From: Phoronis ovalis
Taxonomy: Eukaryota; Phoronida; Phoronidae
Direction of reading: 5' to 3'
Assembly: GCA_028565635.1 (NCBI GenBank)
Contig: JAOXYB010030831.1
Coordinates: forward strand, 1,384-14,721
DNA length: 13,338 nucleotides
Below the pieces are notes generated by a model, which saw only the letters and a list, made by a program, of their open reading frames with translations, was not told where the DNA came from and did no database searches. Of this stretch, positions 1 through 12,000 are shown one piece after another. Made by a program: the position numbers and the translations under genes. The first letter of the stretch is position 1. Each line of letters begins with the position of its first letter.

Positions 1-183
1 GAGATGCAAATCAAAAATAAAATAATAAACAGTGTTTACAATTCATCAACACGGAATGTTCATAATCCTGAATCATTCCAGGTTTTTGCCTGTGTTCAAT
101 ATTCAAGAGATGCAAATCAAAAATAAAATAATAAACAGTGTTTACAATTCATCAACACGGAATGTTCATAATCCTGAATCATT
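1..183. repeat. direct tandem repeat, 77-bp identical copies at 106-bp period
   Basis: Positions 1-77 and 107-183 are identical over 77 bp, beginning GAGATGCAAATC and ending CTGAATCATT. The 29-bp spacer (78-106) contains CCAGGTTTTTGCCTG. After the second copy the sequence departs (GAATCATCTTTAAG), so the array ends here. Its other end is cut by the window, so the copy number is unknown. Perfect identity points to a recent duplication, an ongoing minisatellite, or an assembly artefact. Confidence 0.95.
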
Positions 184-2897
184 GAATCATCTTTAAGAAT
201 GTATTTGTGGATATGATCTCTACATGAATTTATGTTGAAAATTTCTCAGATTTGTGTTGGTCGTAATTTTCAGGATTGTTGCGTATATCGATTCTGGATC
301 GGATATCAATACTCAACTACCTATTTCATTTCTGTTGTTGTACATTGTCTAGCTATATACTATCACATCATCTTTAATAAGTACAATTCTCATGTTTGCT
401 ATATTTTGGTATAGGGCAATGCACTGAAAGTAGGCAGCAATCTTGTCCATTTTTTTCAAAGTAGGTGGAGGATTTAAATAATAGCTCTCTGACTATAGTA
501 AAGTTTCTGTCATTTGAGTCACATGTTCAAATGATTTCACTTGCGTCATGTGCCAATAAATATCATCTTTGGTTACTGAAGCATTCAGCATGTATAAGTG
601 AGGTTTGCAGATGACTTGACATTTCTTATAATTGTCATTGGGAAGTCAGCTTTCAAGGTATGTACATTATTTTTTCTAGCTACACTTTTATAAGAAATTT
701 TAAGTTAAAATTTATATAAATGCTTAAGTTTAGTTTTTTATTAAATCCATACATTTTGGATATAATTATATTATTAAAGGAGAGTGCATTCTCAAATGTG
801 ACAAGTTAAAATTGATGTCAAAATTAAATATAGAAAAAGTAGTTTGTAATAACTGTAGGCAAGGCACCCATGATTTTCTAAAATAATCATAGCTAAAATA
901 TAAATACACAACAATAGATACATGGTTCTGGTTATAGGTATTGTACTAACACCAGTAGTTCAAACCAGAACATCAACTGGCTCCTCAGTATGTACACACA
1001 TAAACAATATGTATCTACATCTTAATTGAAAGTAGTTGTATACCTATATATATGATCATGAAAGGCTTTTGTCCTGGCCTTAACATCCTGGTTTTGGTTT
1101 CTTACTTCAGAAGGTATTTATCCTAAGGCATAGAGACATCAACTAACTTGCTCATTTATGATGTGAGATAACCTGGGGAGATAACTAATGTTTGTACCAT
1201 ACAGTGATAGTACTTAATTCCTTTTCCAAACACAATTCTAGTTGTGGATTACATAATGTGGAACAGATTTCAATAGTGAACAACTTCACCAAGTATGAAA
1301 AACATTTCTTGATTATCTGTAAATTTAAAAAGTAATAAATTTGATAGCAGTTATATACTACCTGTAGAAGGATGGTATCATATAGTCCTTCCTGGTCTGA
1401 TTTAATTAGGCGTAATAATTGTGGTTAAGGAGTGCATAATATTAAAGAACCTTTTAAGTACATAATAATTAATGGTATTGCAATGGTACTTTAAATTAAT
1501 GTGAATTATATTAATATATGGATTGAGGAACAAGTTAGGCCATCATGGCAAAATAAGGTTTGGATAGATTGTTACAAATTTTAGAACTAATTGGGTGTCT
1601 CCATTCTAACCCACTCCCATTGTTTATGAGACAGGTAATAATTTATGGAAAATCGTGACTTGTCAAGATCACTCCGTGACAGTATCTGACAGTACTGGTA
1701 ACATGTCATATGCTAGTGTCCGAGATTAGTAGGAACAGCCTGTGTCACTCTTCAGGGGTTGTCACAAAATTTGCATTTTATCAATAGACTATAGTATGTT
1801 TTAATTTTGTAAAAATTGTATTGAAATAAAAATGAAGAAATAGGCATATCAAAATATTATTTTCGTTTTAAATAAGTTTAACACCATAGCAATATTTCCT
1901 TTTACTTGTGTTTCCTGTATTAACGAAGGTGATTCAAACTATTTTGGAGGAACAGGTAGAGTTTCTCTTCCAAAACTATACTGTCATCTATTAGAAACTA
2001 ATTACCTATTCAGTGGCTGGAATCACACTTTCTACATCATTGTTGTACAAGATCAAATAATAGTGGTGTCTTCTGCGAGTGACTTTCAAGAAGTGATGAA
2101 ATATGTATAATAGTACATTTTTTTGTGAAAAATGTTTTCTAAATTCCTTTTTACTGCTGCCAATCAAATTGTTGAAAAAAACATTTGATTCAACAGCGAT
2201 CTGTGTATGCTCTATCTAAAATGGCTTGTGACAAACTTATATAATTCATTGGTATAAGATTAATTGATGGTTTTGAACATTACAAAAGCCATTCATCATT
2301 CTGCTGTCACTTATTAAGATTTCATATGGCATATAGTTTTGATAGACAAGTGTGCCTTACTTGGTGTGCCTTGATTGCTTGTAAAGAAATTCGATGGTGG
2401 GATAAATCTAATATAAGTCACAAATAATACATAGTGAACTGGGTTGCCAAAAGTACTATAGCTTAAAACAGTTGTTATAATAATAATAATAAAGTTAAAT
2501 TTTTGCTGTTTTACCAGTTATCTCTATGTGCATGAAGCCCAGTTTATGTTAGTCAAAGCAGACTGGATGCAACCATGATATTTTACTTCGGATCCCTTCT
2601 TGTGCTTAGCATGTGCATCTAAGATTTGGGGAGGTAGATTTCTTTGGCAGACAGGATAGTAAATACCTTTTTTAACATATATTATGTTTTTGTTCAGTAA
2701 CAATTTGTTGGGAATCGGATTCAGTTCCTAATTTATTTAATTCACAGATATTGTCAGAGACTACATTGCAAGGCGACAGTGGACAAAATTCTCTGCCCAG
2801 TAGCAGAATTGCCGCCACACAGGGTGGACAAAGAAATTTTCCTAGTTACTTGAAATCCTATTTAAAACTCTGATTATTGTGTTTTTTCTTTACATAG
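184..2897. other. AT-rich upstream region without a recognisable gene
   Basis: About 2.7 kb of AT-rich sequence with stop codons in all frames at normal density. It holds a short (TAA)n run near 2477-2492 and several splice-like strings, but no protein similarity that I recognise. The stretch 2745-2850 is less AT-rich than its surroundings and might be transcribed. The region probably contains the promoter and/or a 5' non-coding exon with its intron. No TATA box or initiator can be assigned with confidence. Confidence 0.5.
611..657 (+). other. candidate 5' non-coding exon (speculative)
   Basis: A 47-nt stretch is bounded by GTTTGCAG at 610 and by CAAG|gtatgt, a good donor match, at 657/658. 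If the acceptor at 2897 is real, it needs an upstream donor, and this is one of the better ones on this strand. Other possible donors (for example near 1635 and 1955) are not excluded, and there is no coding constraint to test it. It could equally be the 3' end of a longer first exon. Confidence 0.15.
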
Positions 2898-2974
2898 GTG
2901 CTCAATTCTAGCATTTCACTGACAGGGAACGGAGTAATTCTGTAACGTTACAAGGGTAATAATCTGCCGCTACA
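2898..2974 (+). other. probable 5' UTR part of first coding exon
   Basis: A pyrimidine-rich tract ending in TACATAG at 2897 looks like a 3' splice site. If it is used, 77 nt of untranslated leader precede the start codon at 2975. The stretch has no upstream ATG and contains the perfect 10-bp palindrome GTAACGTTAC at 2942-2951. The start codon context is TACAATGG, with a purine at -3 and G at +4. Where transcription begins cannot be seen; the leader may instead extend further upstream without splicing. Confidence 0.5.
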
Positions 2975-3091
2975 ATGGGGACATTGTTCCGAAGTGAGAA
3001 GATGGCCATGTGCCAACTCTTCCTTCAGTCGGAAGCTGCTTACAGCGTCATGTCTGAGCTTGGTGAAATGGGACTTATACAGTTCAAAGAT
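2975..3091 (+). CDS. ATP6V0A1: subunit a exon 1 (residues 1-39)
   Basis: Encodes the conserved N-terminus of the stator arm, with LFRSEKM at residues 4-10, then [11 protein letters not shown] and a SELGEMG segment. These match the start of all animal a subunits almost residue for residue, which fixes the start codon. The exon is 117 nt and ends in phase 0 at a consensus donor (GAT|gtaagt). The protein has no signal peptide, as expected for the family, whose N-terminal half stays in the cytosol. Confidence 0.96.
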
Positions 3092-6000
3092 GTAAGTATA
3101 AATAACTGTGCTGCACTGTATAATGTATCAAATACATTTTTATAGTCTGCATATTTGACTGAGATGCCTTAATTTGTAACTGTTCACAATAACTGCTAGC
3201 AGTTTCGAACCCTTCTTTTCTGTGTTCAGTGTGGAATGTTTTACAAACATGATGAGATCACAGTTCTTGCATGACTATATTATCTGCATGTCTTGCTGGC
3301 CTCTGATGATTAAGAAATAAGTTACTAGCTGTCAGTGACATAATTATCCACCCAAATATTGCATCATTTCATGTCAAACTATAGTTATTTTTATTTATTG
3401 TAGCTTAATATTAATGTGAATGCATTTCAAAGACGATTCATCACTCAAGTCAGGAAGTGTGAAGAGATGGAAAGAATTTTAAGTAAGACTAAATTAGTTG
3501 CCTTTGGGTTTCAGTTTTTTCTCTTTACACATCATGATATCATACTAATGCTAATTTTAAAGCTTGAATTGGTACATCAGTAATTTTCAAAACAATGTTG
3601 TGACAAGAATCTACATTTTTTCAGAAAAGAAGTTTAAGAACGTATGACTTTTATTTCATAAACAAATTTCATGTACTCTCTCTCATTTCCTTTCAGGATT
3701 CCTTGAAAAGGAGGTAAAGAAAGCATCAATTACTATCCATGATCCACATTCACACCCTGAAGCCCCAGCTACGAAAGAAATGACAGACATGGAGGTACAG
3801 TAGTTTAACCTGATTCAGTTAAAATATTTATTTTCTTGAATTACACCAAATGTTTCTTCAGTGATAAGTTTGTCATGTGAAGCATGTCTAATGGTGACTG
3901 AAAGCATGTGTCATTTTTGTTAAAATTACCTGATCTCAAAGGTGACAAGACAAGGAATGTAAGCAATTTAATGTTGTATATGGACACAGAGTGATATTTC
4001 TTATGTAGTAGCAGCTTAGTTGAATTTATTGAGAATAATTTCTGTAAGTTTAATTGTAATTGAGATTTTTTAAATTTGGATACAGCTGTAAATTAAATGT
4101 ATCAAGTAAAAATTATTATTGTCAGAGATTTCTTCATTCTTTTTGATGTGTTCATCAGTGGTTATGACATCTGATGGAAATACAGAATATCACACCTTTA
4201 GTTTATAGCTGGAAGCTGTAACCATTTACTGTCTTCTGAAATAGAAATACTTTAATTCAAATTCCAAATCCAATCCATTGTTGCCATCACTGATAAGTTA
4301 TTTCTCTCCCTTAAAAACATAATTTCAAATATATCTACAAAATTTGCTACAGAATTTGGGGTCTTTGGTTGAGTTATGTAATATGTCATAACACTAAATA
4401 TTCTTCTACTTATAGACAGTATTTGAGAAACAAGAAACAGATTACCGGGAAGTGAGTGCCAATAACGAAGCCATTAAACGAAATCATCTGGAACTGCTAG
4501 AAATGCAACAAGTTTTGGAGAAAGCTAGTACATTTTTTGAGGGAGTAAGTCAGTGTCCCTTCATTTTTGTTGAATCAATGTCGATACCGGACACAGTCAG
4601 TTTATTTGATTGTAAATTCACATGAAACTTGTTGAATTTGAATTGACTTTGAATTCTGTTGCAAGCACTTTACACTGCATTGCTTATATGCACATTTCTG
4701 CTTAGTAAACTGTACACATGAGAAAGTTTAATTGAATTCCAGCCAAATGCCTAACTGACTTAACATTTAAAACAGCTTTGGATTGAAATAATTTTGACAT
4801 TATTTAGATTTGCATTTAAATTGTCAGCAATTATTTTGATCATAAGGTAGTTACTAGTTGCTTACTTAAAAACATTTCACAAGCTGCTAGCTTCATAAGG
4901 TTTTTTAACTTATTTTCAGCCTGCAGGAGAAATGAATGTTCAACAGAATCTGAATGGCAACTTGGACATTCCTTTTTTATCTTACTTTCAGCCTGCAGCA
5001 GAAATGAATGTTCAGAATGGTAGTTTCAGTACGGACATTCCAATGGAAAGTGTTAAAGACAAGACAACAAGTCATTTTGGGTAAGACATCTGACATCTAA
5101 AAGGAAAAAATGGTTCAAAGGTCTTTCTTTTATTATCTATATTGTCATAGTTATGCAGCGAATGAGGGGTTTTATCTGGGAAACCTACCTTAAATTATTT
5201 ATGTGTTGGCTGATAACCTTTTCTCACCCATATAAAACTGTGGCTATTGAGGTTGAATAATTCTGTGGTCAGAAGTGAGGAACTCTTTTGTGTTTCATGA
5301 TACATGTACATAAAGTTATAACAGCCAATCAGAATTCAGTTCAAAAAGTTCAATGCTTCTGACTGGTGAATAGATAACTTTTTTTATTTACGTGACATGT
5401 GTTTACCAACAAAACATTTTAAAAAGATATGAAATACAATGTAGTTAAACACCCAGGCACAAATGGCTTATATGTCACTACTTTGCTACATTTTGACCAT
5501 AGCACTGTAAATAAAACTGTCTCTTATTTTAGACGCTTCTAACATATACTTTGCACATTTTTTCACAATATTCTTATTACAGAGTAAAAACTGTATTTTC
5601 TACAAATCATTCATCTGCTCAAAGGAAGCATTAATGTGATAGGTATACTCAAACAAATTATTACTACAAGAAAAGTAACATTTACAGTGTAACAAAAAAT
5701 GAATTTCATCTTCTACACGATTTATTTTACTTATTTCACATAATAAGTATAAGAATAAGTATAGTGATGTGAAACTCGAGCTTATGAGTTGCTAATTCCA
5801 AAAGAGTGATTATCTAAATTTCAGATTTCTAGCAGGTGTTATACCAACAAATAAAGTGTATAGTTTTGAGAGAATGCTTTGGTTTGCCTGTCGTGGAAAT
5901 GTATTCCTACGCAGAATGGATATTGAGGAAGAATTAGAAGAGCCACACACAGTAAGTCCTAAAAAGTTCATTTAATGTGTTCTTTGGTTTAGATAAAGGG

Positions 6001-9000
6001 AGAGGCTGTCTATGTTTGTTGTGGCAACATGTTAGAAATCAATTTTGACTTTACTTATTGGAAGAGCATGTTACATAGAAAATAAATGCATCAAAAATGG
6101 CATAAGAATCACTGTTATTCCCGCTATCAACCAGAATTCCCACAATTCTGACTGATATTGTAATATATAAACTAGCATGAAGTTGTTTACGAAAGTACAG
6201 CTTGCTATAGAAAAGAATACATTTTCTGTTTTATTATTGATAGATTTACTTAAAATAATACAAAGAAAGTAGAGCCCATACCTTCAAGGTTTACATGATT
6301 TAGGATCCAGTGAATGAACATTTGTTTCCCTCCAAAGCTGAACCCATGCTTCACAATACAGTTTTGTTTGTGTTCCTTTAATAATTGAAAGGACAGATCA
6401 AATATTTTTGTTCATATTGTCTCATTGTCTGTTTTAGGGTGATATGGTAAGGAAAACCGTGTTCATCCTCTTCTTCCAAGGAGAAAGGTTAAAAGGAAAA
6501 TGCAAGAAAATTTGTGAAGGGTTGGTAACATTTCCTTGTTTCCTTAACAATCAGTCTAACCATTTACCACACATAGATGTAAACTTCTTTTAATTTTATA
6601 TAATTACTCTTAAATTAAATTTCATTTTCATTATAAAGGAGTTCACGGTTTTAAGTTTTATTCAATGGAAAATTGTTTTGTTGAGTGGGGAATAACATTA
6701 ATGTTATAAGCACTGTTAGTGTGAATGTTCAGCCTAAAGTAATATAATAGAAGCTCATTGTTTTGGCTGCCCATAAAACTCAAAATATAAGCTGTAGTAG
6801 TTAGGAAAGGTCATTTTACTTACCAAAATGGTATGCTGACTTTTGAAAAGATGAAAGTTGCATAAACTCCGGTGTATGTTTTTTTTTTCAGTTTCAAGGC
6901 CACATTGTATGGATGCCCAGAAGATCGTCACGAAAGAGATGAAATGCTTTCTGGAATTGCAACTAGAATTGAAGATCTCAAAATGGTGTGTAAATTTGAA
7001 TGAATGCTGACTTGTAGCTGTCAAAAGTTATAACAAAGCAGCTTCCTTTGAAATTTTCTGTTGATTTTACATAAGATGTGACTAAAATTATTTTAAGGTC
7101 AAGAAGAAGAGAAATTATTCCTATATTCTTAAAAAATCAAATGTTTATTTGTTATCAAAACTAAGAACACATCGCATGCAAATGTACATTTTAGAAAACA
7201 TTTAGAAATTCAATACTAATATATATAAGTAAGATTACTTTCTTACTATAAATACCAAATATTTTATTTGAAATAAAATTATGTAATGATAATCAATCAT
7301 TTAAGATAATTGGTTAATCCATAATAGAGGCTTTATGTAATGAAGCCTAAATATTATTTTTGTAATATGTCTTAATTTTGTTTTGTAGGTTTTGGAGAAA
7401 ACCCAAGATCATAAAAATCGCATGTTACATTCCATTGCCCAGACACTGCGTGCAAGTTACGTAAAAGTGAAAAAGATCAAGGCTATCTATGTTCATCTGA
7501 ATATGTTTAATGTTGATGTAACACAGAAATGTCTAGTTGGTGAATGCTGGGTGCCCACTAAAAAAATAGAGGATGTCCGAGCAGCTATAAAGCGTGGAAC
7601 GGTAAAGAAATAATAAATCCATACATGTTAAATTTTAAATTAAGCTTCATCAAAAAAAAAATCTGATGTTTATTGTTTTCTGATCCCATTAAGAACTTAT
7701 AGTGTGAATAGTTTATTATACCAAATGAAAATATGTTCTTTTAGACACCTACAAGGTATTTTTGTCTAATAACACTAAGCAATGCAAAATCTGTTGTATC
7801 AAAAATACCTTTTGTTCCTAGAATGCAGAATTGGTGTTCTGACTATTGGAAATAAAATATATTGAATTAAGAATAAATGTATAAATTTTACTTTTGCTTA
7901 CTTTCAGGATCGTAGTGGCTCAGATATCCCTTCGATTTTGAATGAAGTGGAGACCAATGAAGCGCCTCCTACATTTAATGACACTAACAAGTTTACGGCA
8001 GGTTTCCAAAGCATTGTAGACTCATATGGTGTCGCCAACTATGAAGAAGTCAACCCCACTCCGTTTCTGATCATCACCTTTCCGTTTTTATTTGCAATGA
8101 TGTTTGGTGATTGTGGCCATGGTGTTGTAATGTTTTCATTTGCACTGTGGATGGTTGTGAAAGAAAAATCTCTTTTGGCAGCGAAGAGTGACAATGAGGT
8201 ACAGATATTGCTAAAACAGACAGTAAATTGTAACAGAACTATGAATTTTAAAGTTGCTTAGTTTTTGTTCAGACCATTTATACATGTGTTACTGTTTTGG
8301 CTTTGCTTCCAAATCTTGAAAGATGGATTTCCTGTGTTAACTATACTGATGACTTCACAGCAGGGAGTAGACAAATTTGTGTTTAACATGTATCAAGAAA
8401 AGATAATTTTAGAGTACCCACAAGCTAGAGAATTAAATAGAATATCAACTGATATCAATTTCATTAAAACTTTCAAAGTGGGTCTGGCTGTTTAAAGTTT
8501 ACCGTACATTTTCAAAACGTTTGCAGTATTCCGTGTTAATGCTCTGACCAAGTGTTACCTCAAGATGCAGAAAATACGCTCCATAGTGCTGAATAGCTAT
8601 CTGTTGATGATCATTACAATATTTTGTTGCGTTATGTTGTAGATTTGGAACACATTTTTTGGAGGTCGTTACATTATCTTGTTCATGGGCATTTTCTCAA
8701 TGTACACTGGTTTAATATTCAATGATTTTTACTCAAGAGGTGTCAATCTACTTGGAACAAGATGGACTGCTAACTTCACGTAATTCCTTTCAAGCTTTTT
8801 TGAAACACCCAAGCAAATAAACTTTTTCACTTACTGAATTTCCTATTTAGACTTGATTGCAACCTTATTTGTATACTTTATATGAATATCTCTGCTGTCA
8901 TTGATAAATGTGTTAAACACAATCTTTCTTTGAGTTTTCAAAGTGTACCTCATGTTAGATTTAATGTCTGTTGTGTCTCAAGTATGATACTCATATATCT

Positions 9001-12000
9001 TAATTTCTTGTTCTACTATAGTTTACATGGCACTTGTGTATTAGCCACTCACTTATAGTAGCCACGTTGAGGAACATGTATAACCTATTATAATTTTGAC
9101 CAAATTTATCAGAAGTTTAGGGAAAGATAAATGACACAACTTTTAAAATAGCCCTGCAATTGTCATTGACATTAGGGCTAAATATACAAACACATTAGTG
9201 AATTTCTTTTACAAATATCTTATGAAAGTACTCTTTTTTTTAGTAAAGAAACTATCTTCGATAGCAAGGAGTTACAGCTAGATCCTTCCATGCACTTTGA
9301 TTACAATAATCCATATCAGTTTGGAATTGATCCTGTAAGTATATTTGCTCTTGTAAACTTGTAAAATAAGTAAACAATATGGTGTTTAGTTTCTCCTTAC
9401 TTCATAATTAGGGGAAAATGAAATAAGGTATTGCTCAGTCATTTAGAATACTTGTGTTTAGTTCATATTGTGTCCTTTCTCTGCTCCTTTGAAAAATTTG
9501 GCTACATAAGAGAAAACTAATCAAATATTAGTTTACTTCTTAGCAGTACAAAAATATTTTGAAAGAGGGAATTTCCTGTTTGGCCATATTGAAGTTTCAG
9601 ATGATGTTAAAATGGTAGACACTGTGGGAAGTCAACTTTGAATTTGTAAAAGTTTTCAATCATAGTTGAAGTCAGACTTTCTTTATTGACACAAAATAAT
9701 TTATTTTAGATTTGGTTAGTATCTAGGAATAAGATGATATTCCTTAACTCCTACAAGATGAAGTTATCTGTCATATTTGGGGTTATACACATGTTATTTG
9801 GTGTTATTCTGAGTATTTTTAATCATATGTAAGTGCAATTTTTATTTGCAATTTCATTTTCTCTGTTTAACCAAAAAATGTCAATGTTGATTGAGCTTTA
9901 GTTATAGTGATTGCTACTTCAATTACATAATTCTCTACATGATATGAGATTGTTGTTAAATGTTCTATAGCAATTCAAAAAAAAATTACAAAATGGAGGC
10001 ATAAAGCGACGTGAATTAATTGATATGCTTATTTGTTTTTCAGACATTTTAAGAAGTATATCAACATTTTTTGTGAAACTATACCTGAAATTCTTTTCTT
10101 AATGGGTCTGTTTGGATACTTAGTCGTCCTAATATTCTATAAATGGATTCAAAATTTATTACCTGAGTTTGGGGGAGAAGGAACAAGTTGCTCTCGCAGT
10201 TTATTACTTAGTAAGTCCCTTTAATTAATGTTTAATTAATCGAGTATGATCAATGCTGCATCAATCCACAAAATGTAGGGTTCTATAATAAAGTGGACTA
10301 TCAGAAATTTGCTTAATAATTGAATGTTACTAGGTTAGGGAAAATAAATATTTGAGTCACCCCAGACATAATGTCTGTCTCCAGAAAGAAACGATTAAAT
10401 AGTAAACAATGGAACAACAATAAAAAACACTATGTAAGCTTACAATCAAGACCTGTTACATAGGCTTACATTCAAAGCTTTGGATGGCTTTCAGTGCCGG
10501 CAACCTCTGTTGTAACAGGAAACGATGTATTTTTTCTTAATCAGAACTCGCTAAGATCACTGATGATGTTGTGATGATGAAATATTAATCTTTGACAGGT
10601 AATGAATGAGTAAGGATGACCGTTTATTTTATATTTCAGCTTTGATCAACATGTTTATGTTCCGATATGAAGATCCTAATGATCCTGAGATTCCATGTAA
10701 TATAAAACCATTGTATGAAGTACAGGTAAGCTATGATAACAAAATTAAAAAAAGACATTAAAACAAATGAGAGAAAGATTATTTTTGTTTTCCTATCACA
10801 AGTTTATACTTATTGTGTAAACTGCATAATTTCAGAAAAATGCGCTTCGGGCTAGATGTTAAAATTTAAAAATTGAAACACCTCTGTTAAGTAAAGGAAC
10901 TGAGATTCATTTAGATTATTATGAAACAGAGTAGCTTTAAGAGTTTATGTACATCGGATCCATTGTAGATAACTGGTGTTATATATCAAATTGTTAGATA
11001 ATTATGCTTAATTTTTAATTTTTATTTCAGCCTTTAGTACAGAGTGTATTAGTTGTTGTTTCTGTTTTGTGTGTGCCAGTGATGTTGATTATCAAACCTT
11101 GTATATTAGGATATCGTTTGAAGAGGAATCCACCTGAGGTATGGCATACTCGTGTACAGTTGACAAAATATAAAAATAGGTTCCCATAATTATAATAATT
11201 GTAATTTGAATACTATTGTTAGAGACATATCAGCATCTGGCAGTTATGTGTAGAGGCATATATTGGGAATAATATTTTGTCTCTTCGTAGCTACTGTTAG
11301 TTGCTCTTACAAAGCACAAAATGTGCCTTTTCAAAGCTTCGCAATTCATCACACTACACTTGCATAATTAATTAGCAAGCAAATGCTTGTGTCTTTGAAA
11401 TGAAATGAACGAATAAATTCATGGTGCCATTTTGGTGCCCTGTGCTCTAATTATGGATTAGTTTTGCTTTGTAACTGTTCCTTTATGACGGTTTGGTGGA
11501 AAGATTTTGCTAAAATATAAGCAGGCAGTAAAATTTATTCCAAATATTTTTTAAAAGTACATTTCAGCTATTTACTTGAATTTGGCTATTTTACTGCCTG
11601 CATGATGAACTTTACAATAAATCGTGAATTTGTTTTTATTGAGATTGAGAGTTTAATCTCTACGATGCATGTTTATGTTTTTTTTGCTATACTTTATCTT
11701 CTTAAAAGCTTTCACAAGGAAGGTGGGTTCTAACTGTTTTAGACAAATAGAACACCACTTACAAGAACTGTTTGTTGTGCCCTGTGCAATGTCATTCAAG
11801 TAAAAAGCAAATGTACCATCAACATCAATTTTTAGCTAGATGTAAAGCTGTAAAATTCTTTTTAGAATGTCTCATTTCTATAAGTTTTAAAATAAATATT
11901 AAGTCTATAACAATCAGAAAAAGTCAAAAAAAAAATTTCATATTGAGTGGAGATCTTCTTAAAATTGTTTAATTTCTTGAAATACCGCCATATTGTCCAG

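Noticed and set aside
232-414. 60-codon open frame on the plus strand
   Set aside because: Low-complexity, Tyr/Ile/His/Cys-rich translation typical of AT-rich non-coding DNA, with no recognisable family or splice context.
2477-2492. (TAA)n microsatellite
   Set aside because: Only about five units; too short to call a meaningful repeat.
6755-7024. 89-codon open frame on the minus strand
   Set aside because: It lies antisense to exon 8 and its flanking introns, which have clear family similarity on the plus strand; the antisense translation is not recognisable.
10364-10380. Short palindromic hairpin CAGACAT-A-ATGTCTG in intron 14
   Set aside because: Seven-base arms are expected occasionally by chance in 13 kb, and nothing around it suggests a function.
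11772-11972. 66-codon open frame inside intron 16
   Set aside because: The translation is Lys/Ile/Ser-rich with no known motif, and it has no fitting splice sites in the frame of the gene.
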